DNA of 64,000 nt from Paenibacillus_D sp047238105 (GCF_047238105.1 NZ_JBDFMD010000001.1:6448001-6512000); one strand, 5' to 3'. Positions 8,493 through 17,853 are shown, counted from the first letter of the stretch. Translations and numbers: made by a program. The notes: generated by a model from the letters alone, not told the origin.

Positions 8493-9998
8493 TTGATCAT
8501 CAGCAATCCAACCAAGTCGGCAGACAGAGAACAGCCGCATGTGATAATTATTATGGCAGATCAGCTGCGCTGGGATGTCATCGGCGAACATACCCCCCAT
8601 ATTAACAGCCTTCGTTCGGAAAGCGTGGACTTTCAGCGCTCGTATTGCGCATCCCCGATCTGCGTGCCGGCACGCGGCGCATTTTTCAGCGGACGTTATC
8701 CAGGCGAGACCGGCTGTCTGATTAACCCATGGGAGAAGTCCGAGGCGGCGCATGGAGAAGTCCGTAGCGGCATCCCGCATCTCTATTCCCTGCTGGAGCA
8801 GCAGTGGGACAGCTGGCATACTGGCAAGCAGCATTTTTATCATGCCGATCAGCCGGACAATCAACCGGATGCATTGACCCACTGGCGTCCGTTTCACAAA
8901 TTGTATAATGAGCATATGAAGCAGCTCGGGCGGCCCAAGCCGGGCGGCCCGGAGTTCAAGGCCATTGCGCCGGAGCTGATGGGAGGCACAGTGACCAAGG
9001 CCAAGCGCTATTCCATTCCGACGACTGGTTGCTACGAAGAAGGCTTGGCGCATTTTTATGACAGCTTTATTACCCGGTCCTCACTGGAGGCGCTGAGAAG
9101 CCGCGACCCCGACAAGCCCATGCTGTTGAACGCGATGTTTCTGGCTCCGCATCCGCCGCTGCACATCCCCGAGCCCTACTATTCCCGCTTCCGCGAGGTT
9201 CAGATGCCAGAGAATGTGGGCCGGTGGTCGCCCAACCAGTCGCCGCTGCAGCTGTATAACGTAACGGGGGCGCTTGGGAGCCATTATACGAGAGCGGACT
9301 GGGCGCGCATCTGGCCCGTATATCTGGGGCTGGTCTCTCTTCTTGACGATTGCGTCGGCCAATTGATCGACGAGCTGAAACGCCAACAGATGTACGATAA
9401 CAGCCTGATTGTGTTTACGAGCGATCATGGCGAGATGCTGGGCTCGCACAAGCTTTGGCAGAAGATGTGCATGTATGAAGAGTCATCGCGCATTCCGCTT
9501 TATATTAAATTTCCCGCTGATGCGGGGATTGCGCCCCGCCAGGTGCATCAGCTTGTCAGTGCGATTGATGTTCTCCCCACGCTATGCGACGCATTAGGGG
9601 TCGTGCCGCCCGATGGACTGCCGGGGCATTCGCTCATGCCTTCGCTGCAAGGGGCGCAGCACCCGCGAGAGCAGGTTTTTATTCAATATGACGGCAACGG
9701 TTCGCGCGGCAACTATCAACGCTGTATTGTAGCTGACCGGCATAAGCTGATCGTGGACCATTTCAAGGATGAGATCTACCTGGAGCTTTATGATACAGAG
9801 GCCGACCCGCAGGAGCATTGCAATCTGGCATTTGAATGTTCCCAGGAAGCTCTTATTCGATCTCTATTGAGCAAGCTGGAGGAGCATATGCGCAGTATTT
9901 CCGATCACTTGGTATGGCCGGAGGATCTTTATTCCGATTTTATCCATAACTACGGACCCCATGCGGTTCCGCAAGCCGCCTTGGGCAGGGAGGGTTAA
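8493..9998 (+). CDS. Sulfatase (type I, formylglycine-dependent)
   Basis: 501 residues. The sulfatase signature ICVPARGAFFSGRYPG contains C-x-P-x-R with Cys57, the residue matured to formylglycine. The N-terminal VIIIMADQLRWD gives metal-binding Asp residues. The later FTSDHGEMLGSHKLWQK supplies further metal and sulfate ligands, and HPPLHIP is also characteristic. It hydrolyses a sulfate ester, by context on a saccharide. There is no signal peptide, so it acts in the cytoplasm on imported sugar. No maturase (FGE or anSME) is in the window. The TTG start has a G-rich SD close by; GTG 8541 is a possible shorter start. The stop is followed by the next ATG after one base. Confidence 0.9.
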   Translation: MIISNPTKSADREQPHVIIIMADQLRWDVIGEHTPHINSLRSESVDFQRSYCASPICVPARGAFFSGRYPGETGCLINPWEKSEAAHGEVRSGIPHLYSLLEQQWDSWHTGKQHFYHADQPDNQPDALTHWRPFHKLYNEHMKQLGRPKPGGPEFKAIAPELMGGTVTKAKRYSIPTTGCYEEGLAHFYDSFITRSSLEALRSRDPDKPMLLNAMFLAPHPPLHIPEPYYSRFREVQMPENVGRWSPNQSPLQLYNVTGALGSHYTRADWARIWPVYLGLVSLLDDCVGQLIDELKRQQMYDNSLIVFTSDHGEMLGSHKLWQKMCMYEESSRIPLYIKFPADAGIAPRQVHQLVSAIDVLPTLCDALGVVPPDGLPGHSLMPSLQGAQHPREQVFIQYDGNGSRGNYQRCIVADRHKLIVDHFKDEIYLELYDTEADPQEHCNLAFECSQEALIRSLLSKLEEHMRSISDHLVWPEDLYSDFIHNYGPHAVPQAALGREG

Positions 9999-9999
9999 C

Positions 10000-11691
10000 A
10001 TGATCAAACATGTAAAACAGTGGGCTATTAATGAAATCGCTTTCTTTACGCAAGAGACTTATAGCTGGTGGGAAGAGCCGTTTACCGTTACGTTTGTTCA
10101 TGAATCGCGTCAGCTGACTTTGCGGATGGCTCCATACTGGGATGGCGATAACCGCTGGCTCATTCGCTTTACGCTGCCCGCAGCAGGCGCTTGGCACTGG
10201 CAGCTGCATGCAGAGGAGGGAGTCGTGCAAGAAGCTCCGGCCGATGTGCAATGGCTGGCGGAGCCGCCCGATTCGGCAGCCTTACGGGACAACGCCAACT
10301 GGCGTGGCCACGTCAGGGTGGCTGATGGCGGCAGGCATTTCGAATTCGCTGACGGCACGCCGTTTTTCTGGGTCGGCGATACCAATTGGAATGCGATGGG
10401 AGGGGCATGTGGGCTGGAGGGACCTTTCCATGAATGGCTGCAAGATCGCAAGCGCAAAGGGTTTAACCTGATCCAGACCCAGTTTTTTCATGCATCCGCC
10501 GGCAATGCCGGCGGCTTGCCGTTTCCGTCGTATGCGCGGGAGACAGATGATTTTAGCGAGATGAACCCGTCTTTCTTCCAGGAGGCTGACAAGAAGATGC
10601 AGATATTGTGGGAAGAAGGCTTTGTCATCGCCGCCAACTCCACCTGGATCGGCAAGCAGGATGCGATCAGCCAACGCTCCGCTCTGCGCTTCTCCCGCAT
10701 GCTGATGAACCGCTACGGTGCATATAATCTCCTATGGAGCCTGGCTGGCGAATATCAATACAGTTATCCAACAGGCAAGCGCAACCCAATCCCTTGGACG
10801 ACGGAGCAGTGGCAAGCATTGGGACGTCATGTGCAGGAGCGGAATCCCTATCGCCATCCCGTGACGGTCCATCCCAGCTCGCGGCATGGTTTTGATCATC
10901 CGTCGACCTGGCCGCGCGAGGCTCATCTGCAATCGTCAGCCGGGGAGTTCCATCAGGAGGAATGGCTGGATTTCAACTGGACACAGACAGGACATCAGGA
11001 AAGTATGCTGTGGCTGGTCCCGTACCGTCAAGAAGAGAATTATGCGCTGCTGCCGCCCAAACCTGTCCTTCACAGTGAAGGCTGGTATGAAGGACATGGC
11101 AGGGAGGAGCGGGTCGGCGGCGCCTACGATGTGCGTTGGCAGGCATGGGTAGCCACGCTGTCCGGCTCCTGCGGGCAGACGTATGGCGCAGAGGGGGTGT
11201 GGCCGTTCTATGATCCGGATCGCCCCGATTACCCGATTCCGTATGACACGTTCGACGCCTTGTCCTGGCAGAGAGGCATCGCGTTGCCTGGCTCTCAATA
11301 CTTCAAGCCCTACCGGGCGTTCTTTGAAAGCATCGCCTGGTGGGAGCTGATCCCACGGCGCAATTGGGTTCTGCGCAATGACAGCCACCCGCCGCTCACC
11401 GACCTGACGACGCCTTATTGCGCAGCGATCGTGAACCGGCTCTATGTGGTCTATATCCCGCGCGGCAATGCGGACAGCCATCTTCATTTGCTGCATCTTG
11501 GGGCTAAGGAGTACGATGCCTTCTGGTATGATCCGAGGCAGGGCGAGTATGCCAGAGCCGGGACGGGCAAAGCCCTCGACGTGAAAGGTACTGGCAGCTG
11601 GCCGGTGCCGGCCGCGCCGGACAACGAGGATTGGGTGCTGCTGCTGGCACGAAAGGCGGATTGTCCGTCTGGCTTGGAGGAACTGGACTAG
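10000..11691 (+). CDS. DUF4038 glycoside hydrolase-like protein (GH140-like), copy 2
   Basis: 563 residues with the same order as the 3314 gene. A DUF5060-like N-terminal beta domain (MAPYWDGDNRWLIRFTLP) is followed by a DUF4038 TIM barrel (DGTPFFWVGDTNWNAMGG, WSLAGEYQYSYPTGKRN, WLDFNWTQTGHQ, VLHSEGWYEGHG) and a short C-terminal domain. HSEGWYEG parallels NGEPCYEG in copy 1 and carries the presumed catalytic Glu. It has no signal peptide. SD GGGAGGG stands at 9988-9994 and the start is one base after the sulfatase stop, so the two are coupled. That suggests it works on the desulfated product. The substrate is not determined. Confidence 0.8.
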   Translation: MIKHVKQWAINEIAFFTQETYSWWEEPFTVTFVHESRQLTLRMAPYWDGDNRWLIRFTLPAAGAWHWQLHAEEGVVQEAPADVQWLAEPPDSAALRDNANWRGHVRVADGGRHFEFADGTPFFWVGDTNWNAMGGACGLEGPFHEWLQDRKRKGFNLIQTQFFHASAGNAGGLPFPSYARETDDFSEMNPSFFQEADKKMQILWEEGFVIAANSTWIGKQDAISQRSALRFSRMLMNRYGAYNLLWSLAGEYQYSYPTGKRNPIPWTTEQWQALGRHVQERNPYRHPVTVHPSSRHGFDHPSTWPREAHLQSSAGEFHQEEWLDFNWTQTGHQESMLWLVPYRQEENYALLPPKPVLHSEGWYEGHGREERVGGAYDVRWQAWVATLSGSCGQTYGAEGVWPFYDPDRPDYPIPYDTFDALSWQRGIALPGSQYFKPYRAFFESIAWWELIPRRNWVLRNDSHPPLTDLTTPYCAAIVNRLYVVYIPRGNADSHLHLLHLGAKEYDAFWYDPRQGEYARAGTGKALDVKGTGSWPVPAAPDNEDWVLLLARKADCPSGLEELD

Positions 11692-11713
11692 TCTGGTCTT
11701 GGGGGGTGCAACA

Positions 11714-13897
11714 GTGAAAAGAAAATACTATCTTAAGTTGTTCGTGATTCTTCTTTTTCTGACGATCCTTCCTGTCATCTTCCTGTCTGCGATCCACTAT
11801 TATATGACGACATATGCGATGGAAAAGGAAGTACGGTTGACCAACGAGGTACTGCTGCAAAACAGTCAAAATGTCATTGATACGAAAATTGAGTCGATCC
11901 GCACGGATTTTATGGCCTATGTGATCAGCGATCGCACCTTCGATCTGCTGCAGCGCGGATATGTGGAGCCGGCCGAGATGCATCATGTGCTGATGGACCT
12001 GCGGATGTTCAAGACCAAATACGATTATATTGGCGAGATTTTTTTCTACGATATGAAGAAAAATATCGTGCTCACAACCGCAGGGAGCTATGATCCAGAC
12101 TATTTTCTGGAAGAAATGCAGTTGGGGCTGATGAATCCATGGATTGCAGAGCCGCAATTTTTCAGTATAAATACCATGCACCATTTTCAAACGGGCCGCA
12201 ACGTCTTTGGGGGTACGGCGATCTCCAGCACCGTACCGCTTCGCAGTGATTCGTATTCGATGTTCATCTCCATCGTGCTGGATAACCGCAAGATCGTCGG
12301 CGATCTGAACAAGCTTCATGAGGCGACGAAGGGATTCACGATCATCACGGATGCAGAGGACAACGTCATCTTCTCGGGCAAGGGAAATCCGGTTCCGCTG
12401 ATGCATAACCAGCCGATACCATCCGAATTGGCGATGAGAGAAGGGGCGAACCGTCTTACGCTTCAGGATCAGAGCTATATTACGGTCGAAACCGTGTCCA
12501 AGTTTACAAATTGGCATTATACCGCTTACGTGCCTTATGCTGCGATTACCGGCAAGTTTCAAACGATTCAATTCATCAGCTTGCTGATTACGGCGTCCGT
12601 GGTTATCATCGGGCTGCTGTTGGCCGTATTCTCCAGCCGGAGCTTGTATTCCCCGATCCGTAAGCTGACCGGTATCTTCCAGATGGAGGAGAAGCGCCAT
12701 GCGCCAGACAACGAGTTCTCGTTCCTCGATGGCAAGATCCAATCGATGCTAAGAGACAACAAAGACATGGAGCTGGAGCTCTTGGCCGGGGCCAAAGTGC
12801 TGCAGCACGATTTTATCCGCAAGATGGCCCGGGGTCAACTGGATCCGGAAACGCTCAAAGAGATGGCATCCAAGTACAATGTCCACTTGCCGCACCAATA
12901 CAGCATGGTGGTCTTGCTCGAATGTAAAGCCGAGCTGAAGGCAGAGGATATCCATGCTGCGCTCGAGTCCTCCTTCCTGCATTATTTCTTGCTGGAGGAG
13001 GGAGCGCGCCGATACATGCTGCTGCTCAATCTGAACAAGCTGGAGACCCTCGAGCTGCTGGGGAGCTTATTCGCCGATCAGCCGATTGCGGCCGCCTGCG
13101 GTCATGTCGTCTCGGAGCTGACGGAGATCGCAGATTCCGCCGCAACGGCCCAACAGCGTTTGGACTATCGATGCATCCGCGATGGCTTCGAACTTCTAGA
13201 CGATGAGGCCATGACGCGTTATATGAAACAGGCGGACAGATATCTGTATGATATCGAGCAGGAGAAAAAACTGCTTCTGTGCATGGAAGCTGGCAGCGAT
13301 AAGCAGTCCGCTCTGGAAGTTTTTGAGACAATGCTTGACCAAGGGGCAGGCGAGCAGACACCGCTGATCTACCTGCAGCAAAATGTGGAGAAGCTGTGCA
13401 CGCTGCTGCGCAAGCTATATACAAGCAATCAGCTTGCCTTGCCTCTCGTCACCAGCGCCCAGCTGCTCAAGAAGACAGTGAAGCACGGCAATCTTGAACC
13501 GGTTAAAGGAGAACTGCGCCGCCAGTTGGAGCAGCTCATGACGCATCTTGACAGTCAGTCATCCGACGGCGGGTCCTTGATGGAAGATGTGCTTGTTTTT
13601 ATTGACGAGATGTATATGAAGGAACTGTCGTTGAATATGATTGCGGACGAATTTCAGATATCCTATCATTATTTGTCCAAAATCTTCAAGCAGCACACTG
13701 GTCTCATGTACAGCGAATACATTTCCAAGCTACGCATAGAGAAGGCCAAAGAACTGCTCAAGGACGATTCGTTTAAAATCAAGCAGATCGCCGAGCTGGT
13801 CGGATATAATAACGCAGTATCCTTCAACCGCAATTTCAAAAAATATGTCGGGGTCGCTCCCGGGCAATACGTGCAATGGCTGGTCAAGAAAGGCTGA
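11714..13897 (+). CDS. Membrane-anchored AraC-family regulator (YesS-like)
   Basis: 727 residues. A first membrane segment (about 8-30, FVILLFLTILPVIFLSAIHYY) is followed by an extracellular sensor of about 250 residues, a second segment (about 282-305) and a cytoplasmic linker. The C-terminal AraC double helix-turn-helix (LSLNMIADEFQISYHYLSKIF, then IKQIAELVGYNNAVSFNRNFKK) binds DNA. This one-component architecture is typical of Paenibacillus/Bacillus glycan loci, where it senses an extracellular sugar or binding protein and activates the adjacent importer. GTG 11714 was chosen because of the GGGGGG-rich SD at 11701. It follows the DUF4038 gene by 22 bases and ends at a strong terminator before the transporter genes. 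Confidence 0.9.
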   Translation: MKRKYYLKLFVILLFLTILPVIFLSAIHYYMTTYAMEKEVRLTNEVLLQNSQNVIDTKIESIRTDFMAYVISDRTFDLLQRGYVEPAEMHHVLMDLRMFKTKYDYIGEIFFYDMKKNIVLTTAGSYDPDYFLEEMQLGLMNPWIAEPQFFSINTMHHFQTGRNVFGGTAISSTVPLRSDSYSMFISIVLDNRKIVGDLNKLHEATKGFTIITDAEDNVIFSGKGNPVPLMHNQPIPSELAMREGANRLTLQDQSYITVETVSKFTNWHYTAYVPYAAITGKFQTIQFISLLITASVVIIGLLLAVFSSRSLYSPIRKLTGIFQMEEKRHAPDNEFSFLDGKIQSMLRDNKDMELELLAGAKVLQHDFIRKMARGQLDPETLKEMASKYNVHLPHQYSMVVLLECKAELKAEDIHAALESSFLHYFLLEEGARRYMLLLNLNKLETLELLGSLFADQPIAAACGHVVSELTEIADSAATAQQRLDYRCIRDGFELLDDEAMTRYMKQADRYLYDIEQEKKLLLCMEAGSDKQSALEVFETMLDQGAGEQTPLIYLQQNVEKLCTLLRKLYTSNQLALPLVTSAQLLKKTVKHGNLEPVKGELRRQLEQLMTHLDSQSSDGGSLMEDVLVFIDEMYMKELSLNMIADEFQISYHYLSKIFKQHTGLMYSEYISKLRIEKAKELLKDDSFKIKQIAELVGYNNAVSFNRNFKKYVGVAPGQYVQWLVKKG

Positions 13898-13909
13898 TCG
13901 GCGAGCAAG

Positions 13910-13942
13910 GCGTCTGACACGGGGTGTCAGGCGCTTTTTTTT
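13910..13942 (+). terminator. Rho-independent terminator
   Basis: CGTCTGACA (13911-13919) pairs with TGTCAGGCG (13925-13933), giving a short-loop stem followed by TTTTTTTT. It separates the sulfatase/regulator operon from the transporter operon. Confidence 0.85.
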
Positions 13943-13994
13943 GTACTTCATGCATAAGAAATCGCGGTATATCAACCTTTTTTCATCCATAACG

Positions 13995-14047
13995 AATTAT
14001 GATAACGTTCACAAATACTGTTTCTGGCGTGCATGAAGCGCTTCCAT
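13995..14047 (+). promoter_or_regulatory. Operator region upstream of the sugar ABC transporter
   Basis: AATTATGATAACGTTCACAA (13995-14014) matches the box before the 1517 operon at 20 of 26 aligned positions. TGATAACGTTCACA within it fits the catabolite-response consensus with one mismatch. A second near-palindrome GAAGCGCTTC lies at 14036-14045. Either CcpA control, control by the local AraC protein, or both is plausible. Confidence 0.45.
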
Positions 14048-14087
14048 TATGCTGAATGCAGATCCTCAAGAAAAGGAGCAGACGATT

Positions 14088-15062
14088 ATGGCCAACAACT
14101 CGGCGGCACCGGCGAACGACATGCCCACCCCTTCGCCCGCCCCCGTCCCTTACCGCAAGGAAGGGGTGTGGACGAGGCTGAAAAAACAAAAGTATCTCCA
14201 GCTGCTGATGGTACTGCCCGTGCTGTACTATATTATTTTTCATTACATTCCCATGTACGGCGTCCTGGTAGCGTTCAAGGATTACCGGCTCCGGCTGGGG
14301 TTCTGGGGCAGCGATTGGATCGGATTTACAAACTTTATCCGGTTCTTCGATAATCCATATTCCTGGGTAGTGATCAAAAATACGGTGCTCCTCAGTGTGT
14401 ACAGCTTGATCTGGGAGTTTCTGGCTGCCATTACGCTTGCACTCTTGCTGAACGAGCTGCGGAGCGTCATCTTTAAACGGGTGGTCCAGACCGTGACCTA
14501 CATTCCGCATTTTCTGTCCACGGCAGCCGTTGTCGGCTTCGTCGTCCTGCTGCTCTCGCCCAACTCCGGGCTCATCAATATGATCCTGGGCGCGTTCGGC
14601 ATCGACCCGGTTTACTTCATGATAAAGCCGGAGTGGTTCCGAACGATCTATATCGGCTCGTCGATCTGGCAAAATGTCGGCTGGGGGACGATCATCTATC
14701 TGGCAGCCATCGCGGGCATCAACCCGAGCTTGTACGAAGCTTCGGCGATGGATGGGGCTTCACGCTGGCAGAACATCCGTCATATCACGCTGCCGGGCAT
14801 TAGCCACGCCGTCATTATCCTGCTCTTGCTTAATGTCGGCAATCTGATCTCCGTCAGTATGGAGAAGATCCTGCTCATGTATAATACGCAAACCTATGTA
14901 GTTGCCGACGTCATCGGCACCTATGTCTACCGGGTCGGCCTGCTAGGGGCGGATTACGGATATGGATCGGCTATCGGGCTGGTCAACAGCGTAGTTAATC
15001 TCATTCTTATCCTGATCGCCAACGCCTTGGCGCGCAGGTACAGCGAATCCAGTCTATGGTAG
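14088..15062 (+). CDS. Carbohydrate ABC transporter permease, LplB type
   Basis: 324 residues of the MalF-like permease family used with large YtcQ/LplA-type binding proteins. About six hydrophobic segments begin after a cytoplasmic N-tail. The ATPase-contact EAA loop reads EASAMDGASRWQNIRHITLPG. ATG 14088 was preferred because AAAAGGAG lies at 14071-14078; an in-frame ATG at 14049 has no SD. It forms a heterodimer with the next gene product. No ATPase is in the window, so a shared MsmX-like ATPase elsewhere is expected. Confidence 0.92.
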   Translation: MANNSAAPANDMPTPSPAPVPYRKEGVWTRLKKQKYLQLLMVLPVLYYIIFHYIPMYGVLVAFKDYRLRLGFWGSDWIGFTNFIRFFDNPYSWVVIKNTVLLSVYSLIWEFLAAITLALLLNELRSVIFKRVVQTVTYIPHFLSTAAVVGFVVLLLSPNSGLINMILGAFGIDPVYFMIKPEWFRTIYIGSSIWQNVGWGTIIYLAAIAGINPSLYEASAMDGASRWQNIRHITLPGISHAVIILLLLNVGNLISVSMEKILLMYNTQTYVVADVIGTYVYRVGLLGADYGYGSAIGLVNSVVNLILILIANALARRYSESSLW

Positions 15063-15074
15063 GAGGTGAGAGTC

Positions 15075-15968
15075 ATGGTAAAAGACGATTCCTTAGGTTC
15101 TCGGCTATTTGAATACTTCAACATGCTCCTTATGGTGTTTCTGATCATCGTGACCGGCTATCCGATCCTTCACATCCTGGCCGTGTCGCTCAGCGATCCG
15201 ATCATTTCCGCCCGGGGCGAAGTCAGCATTTTTCCCAAAGGTTTTACGCTGGATTCCTACAAGATCATTTGGGCGGCGGGGACGGTGCCGCGCGCATTTG
15301 TCAACTCAATTATCTATACGGTGTTCGGAACACTGGTCAATATGCTCTTGACGATCATGATCGCCTATGCCTTGTCCAAGAAACGACTGGTGTTCCGGGG
15401 CTTCTACATGAAGATGGTCATTGTGACGATGTTCTTCGGCGGCGGGCTGATCCCGACCTTCCTCGTCGTACGCGGCCTGGGGATGTATGATACGATCTGG
15501 GCGCTGATTCTTCCAGGCGCGATCTCGGTGTTCAACATGATTATCCTGCGGGCGTTTTTCGAGCAGATTCCTGCGGAGGTCGAGGAATCCGCCTTTGTAG
15601 ATGGGGCCAATGATTTTACGGTTCTGTTCCGGATCGTCATTCCGCTCTCGATGGCCGCCATCGCCACGATCACCTTGTTCTATCTCGTCTCGCAGTGGAA
15701 TTCCTACTTGCCTGCCCTAATCTATTTGAAGGACGCGGCCAAATTTCCGCTCACCTACGTGCTTAGGGATATCGTGATCCAGGGCCTGATGGCCCGAGAG
15801 ATGGCGGAAGCGGGCGAGATGGACTTGACCAATGCGGCCCACTACATGCAGGCGGAGAACATCAAATACTCCACCTTGTTTGTTTCCATATTCCCTATGC
15901 TGATTGTCTATCCGTATCTGCAGAAGTACTTCGTTAAAGGAATCATCGTCGGTTCACTGAAAGGGTAG
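15075..15968 (+). CDS. Carbohydrate ABC transporter permease, YtcP type
   Basis: 297 residues of the MalG-like family. It has six predicted membrane helices and the EAA loop EESAFVDGANDFTVLFRIVIP. The C-terminus QKYFVKGIIVGSLKG is the characteristic ending of the family. The start at 15075 has AGGAGGTGAG (15061-15070), which overlaps the stop of the partner permease gene. Together the two form the membrane channel for the oligosaccharide captured by the lipoprotein encoded next. Confidence 0.92.
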   Translation: MVKDDSLGSRLFEYFNMLLMVFLIIVTGYPILHILAVSLSDPIISARGEVSIFPKGFTLDSYKIIWAAGTVPRAFVNSIIYTVFGTLVNMLLTIMIAYALSKKRLVFRGFYMKMVIVTMFFGGGLIPTFLVVRGLGMYDTIWALILPGAISVFNMIILRAFFEQIPAEVEESAFVDGANDFTVLFRIVIPLSMAAIATITLFYLVSQWNSYLPALIYLKDAAKFPLTYVLRDIVIQGLMAREMAEAGEMDLTNAAHYMQAENIKYSTLFVSIFPMLIVYPYLQKYFVKGIIVGSLKG

Positions 15969-16019
15969 TGGGAAGAGCAGTCAGCAGGACGGAGCGATAC
16001 GCTTTAAAGGAGGGATGCG

Positions 16020-16046
16020 ATGATCGGACGAATTGCCGTAAACTAA
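16020..16046 (+). CDS. Possible 8-codon leader peptide
   Basis: AAAGGAGGG at 16005-16013 stands 6 bases before ATG ATC GGA ... AAC TAA, an 8-codon frame between the permease gene and the binding-protein gene. The SD is one of the strongest in the region yet serves no longer frame. It could be a leader peptide or a vestigial start. There is no support beyond the SD and spacing. Confidence 0.25.
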   Translation: MIGRIAVN

Positions 16047-16113
16047 GAGAGAAGCTTTAGCGCATTTCGGATGTGGGATTAACCGTACGAATTGAGATGA
16101 GGGGGACTTCTCC

Positions 16114-17730
16114 ATGAAAAAGAAATGGCTTCAATGGACGACCGTGTTACTTGTCACATCTATGTTGGGTACGGCTTGCAGCAATAATGGGAATAATGAA
16201 CCGCCGGCAGCCGAACAGCCGTCGAACAACAACGCAACGAATGAAACGGGTGAAGAGCAGCCGCTGGAAACGATCCATATCAGCATGGGCTACAACACGA
16301 ACCGCGGCGTCGTCGAAAAACCAAGTCTTTGGGAAGCGTATATGGAAGAGCGCTGGGGGCTGACCTTCGATTGGATCGAAATCGCCGCAGATGCCTTCGA
16401 GGAACGCGGCAACCTGTTATTCGCCACAAATGAGTATCCGGAGTACTTCTTCCGTGTCAATGCCACAAGATCGTCGCCGCTGGTCCACAACTGGGCGCGT
16501 GAAGGGTATCTCTACGATTATAGCTCCGACTGGAGCAAGGTGCAGAATTTCGTGGATCTGTGGACGGAGGAAGAGTGGGAAGAGGTGCTGCGGCGGATTC
16601 AAAGTCCTGACGGCGGCGTTTACTATATCCCTCGCATCGACCGCAAGGTAGATGGCCAGCTGCCGGTTTCCCTGATGTGGAACTATAAGAAGTCGGCATG
16701 GGACGAGATGGGACTGGAATTCCCGGAAACGATGGATGAGCTGCTGGAGGCACTCCGCACCATCAAGGCCAATGATCCCAACGCTGTACCGATTCCGGGA
16801 CGCTGGGATATTACAGGCGTCACGTACGGTCTGACGAATGCATACCGCACGAGCCTGGAATGGTTCATCGATCCCGATGACAACGATGCATATAACTATG
16901 GACCGGTAGGCGACAAGTTCAGAGAAATGCTGACGATGATCAATACGTTCTACACCGAGGGCCTGATCGATCGCGAATGGCTGACCCAGACGGACGAGCA
17001 ATGGCGCCAGGATATCGGCAGCGGCAGCGCCTACATCCAGTTCGGCAACAACTGGTACCAGCAATTCAATACGCTGGAAGAAGGCGCCGAGTGGACGTAT
17101 GCGCCGCACTATATCCGTGCCTACGAAGGCGCAGGTATGGGACCGCTGATTCAAACATCCGCAGGCGTACAGCTGTACGGTCCGGTCATTACGGACAAAG
17201 CGTCGGATGAAGTCCGCGAGCGTCTGCTTGACCATATTAACTGGTCGTTTACGCCTGAAGGCATTGACTTCTACAACTACGGCATTGAAGGCGAAACCTA
17301 TACGATCGATGAAGACGGCAACCGCATTCCGACGGAGGGCATCGAAGATACCTTTGCCGGCGTGAGCGGAACCCCGCTGTCACATTACGGCTTCGGCTAC
17401 CTGACGATGCAGGAATATCAGCCGCGCGAACTGGCAGGCAATGGCTGGATCGAGGAGCTCACGCAGAACATGCACAACGATCCGGATGTCGCAGTCCGCA
17501 TGAATCCTTCCGTCACGCTGTCCGAGTCGGATACGCGCGATCTGGCTGACAGCACGACCATGATTACCGATACGCGCGACCGCTACATCACATACTTCAT
17601 CATGGGTGACCGGGACATCCGCAATGACGCGCATTGGCAAGAATATCTGCAAGCTATGAACACGGCTGGATTTGAGCGTTATGAGCAAGTTTACAAGGAA
17701 AATTATGAGCGTATTTACCTGAGCAACTAA
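16114..17730 (+). CDS. Extracellular solute-binding lipoprotein of the sugar ABC importer
   Basis: 538 residues. The N-terminus KKKWLQWTTVLLVTSMLGTAC is a lipoprotein signal with lipobox LGTAC. A low-complexity Asn/Glu linker follows, then a large family-1 solute-binding protein fold (LplA/YtcQ-like; KPSLWEAYMEERWGLTFDWIE, FRVNATRSSPLVHNWAREGYLYD). Proteins of this size bind oligosaccharides and partner LplB/YtcP permeases. It is exported, lipidated on Cys and tethered outside the membrane. SD GAGGGGG precedes the ATG. A stable hairpin follows the stop, which may raise its message level relative to downstream genes. Confidence 0.92.
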   Translation: MKKKWLQWTTVLLVTSMLGTACSNNGNNEPPAAEQPSNNNATNETGEEQPLETIHISMGYNTNRGVVEKPSLWEAYMEERWGLTFDWIEIAADAFEERGNLLFATNEYPEYFFRVNATRSSPLVHNWAREGYLYDYSSDWSKVQNFVDLWTEEEWEEVLRRIQSPDGGVYYIPRIDRKVDGQLPVSLMWNYKKSAWDEMGLEFPETMDELLEALRTIKANDPNAVPIPGRWDITGVTYGLTNAYRTSLEWFIDPDDNDAYNYGPVGDKFREMLTMINTFYTEGLIDREWLTQTDEQWRQDIGSGSAYIQFGNNWYQQFNTLEEGAEWTYAPHYIRAYEGAGMGPLIQTSAGVQLYGPVITDKASDEVRERLLDHINWSFTPEGIDFYNYGIEGETYTIDEDGNRIPTEGIEDTFAGVSGTPLSHYGFGYLTMQEYQPRELAGNGWIEELTQNMHNDPDVAVRMNPSVTLSESDTRDLADSTTMITDTRDRYITYFIMGDRDIRNDAHWQEYLQAMNTAGFERYEQVYKENYERIYLSN

Positions 17731-17750
17731 CAAGCCATTCATATGCCAAG

Positions 17751-17784
17751 CGAAGCAAGCGGTGGCACTGCCCCGCTTGCTTCG
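17751..17784 (+). terminator. Intra-operon hairpin, possible attenuator or RNA stabiliser
   Basis: CGAAGCAAGCGG (17751-17762) is perfectly complementary to CCGCTTGCTTCG (17773-17784) with a 10-base loop. No T-run follows, so it is better read as a processing or stability element after the binding-protein gene than as a full terminator. Confidence 0.5.
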
Positions 17785-17853
17785 GCTCAAGACGCGCTGC
17801 GGTGCCAAGGGCGCCGCCAGCGGTTTGTTATCCAACCCTACGGAGGTGCAACA

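Noticed and set aside
11504..12742. 412-codon minus-strand open frame
   Set aside because: Antisense to the membrane AraC regulator and the end of the DUF4038 gene; no domain pattern and no gene-like start.
14002..14015. Assigning TGATAACGTTCACA firmly as a CcpA cre site
   Set aside because: It has one consensus mismatch and also belongs to a longer motif shared with another operon, so the regulator cannot be decided from sequence.
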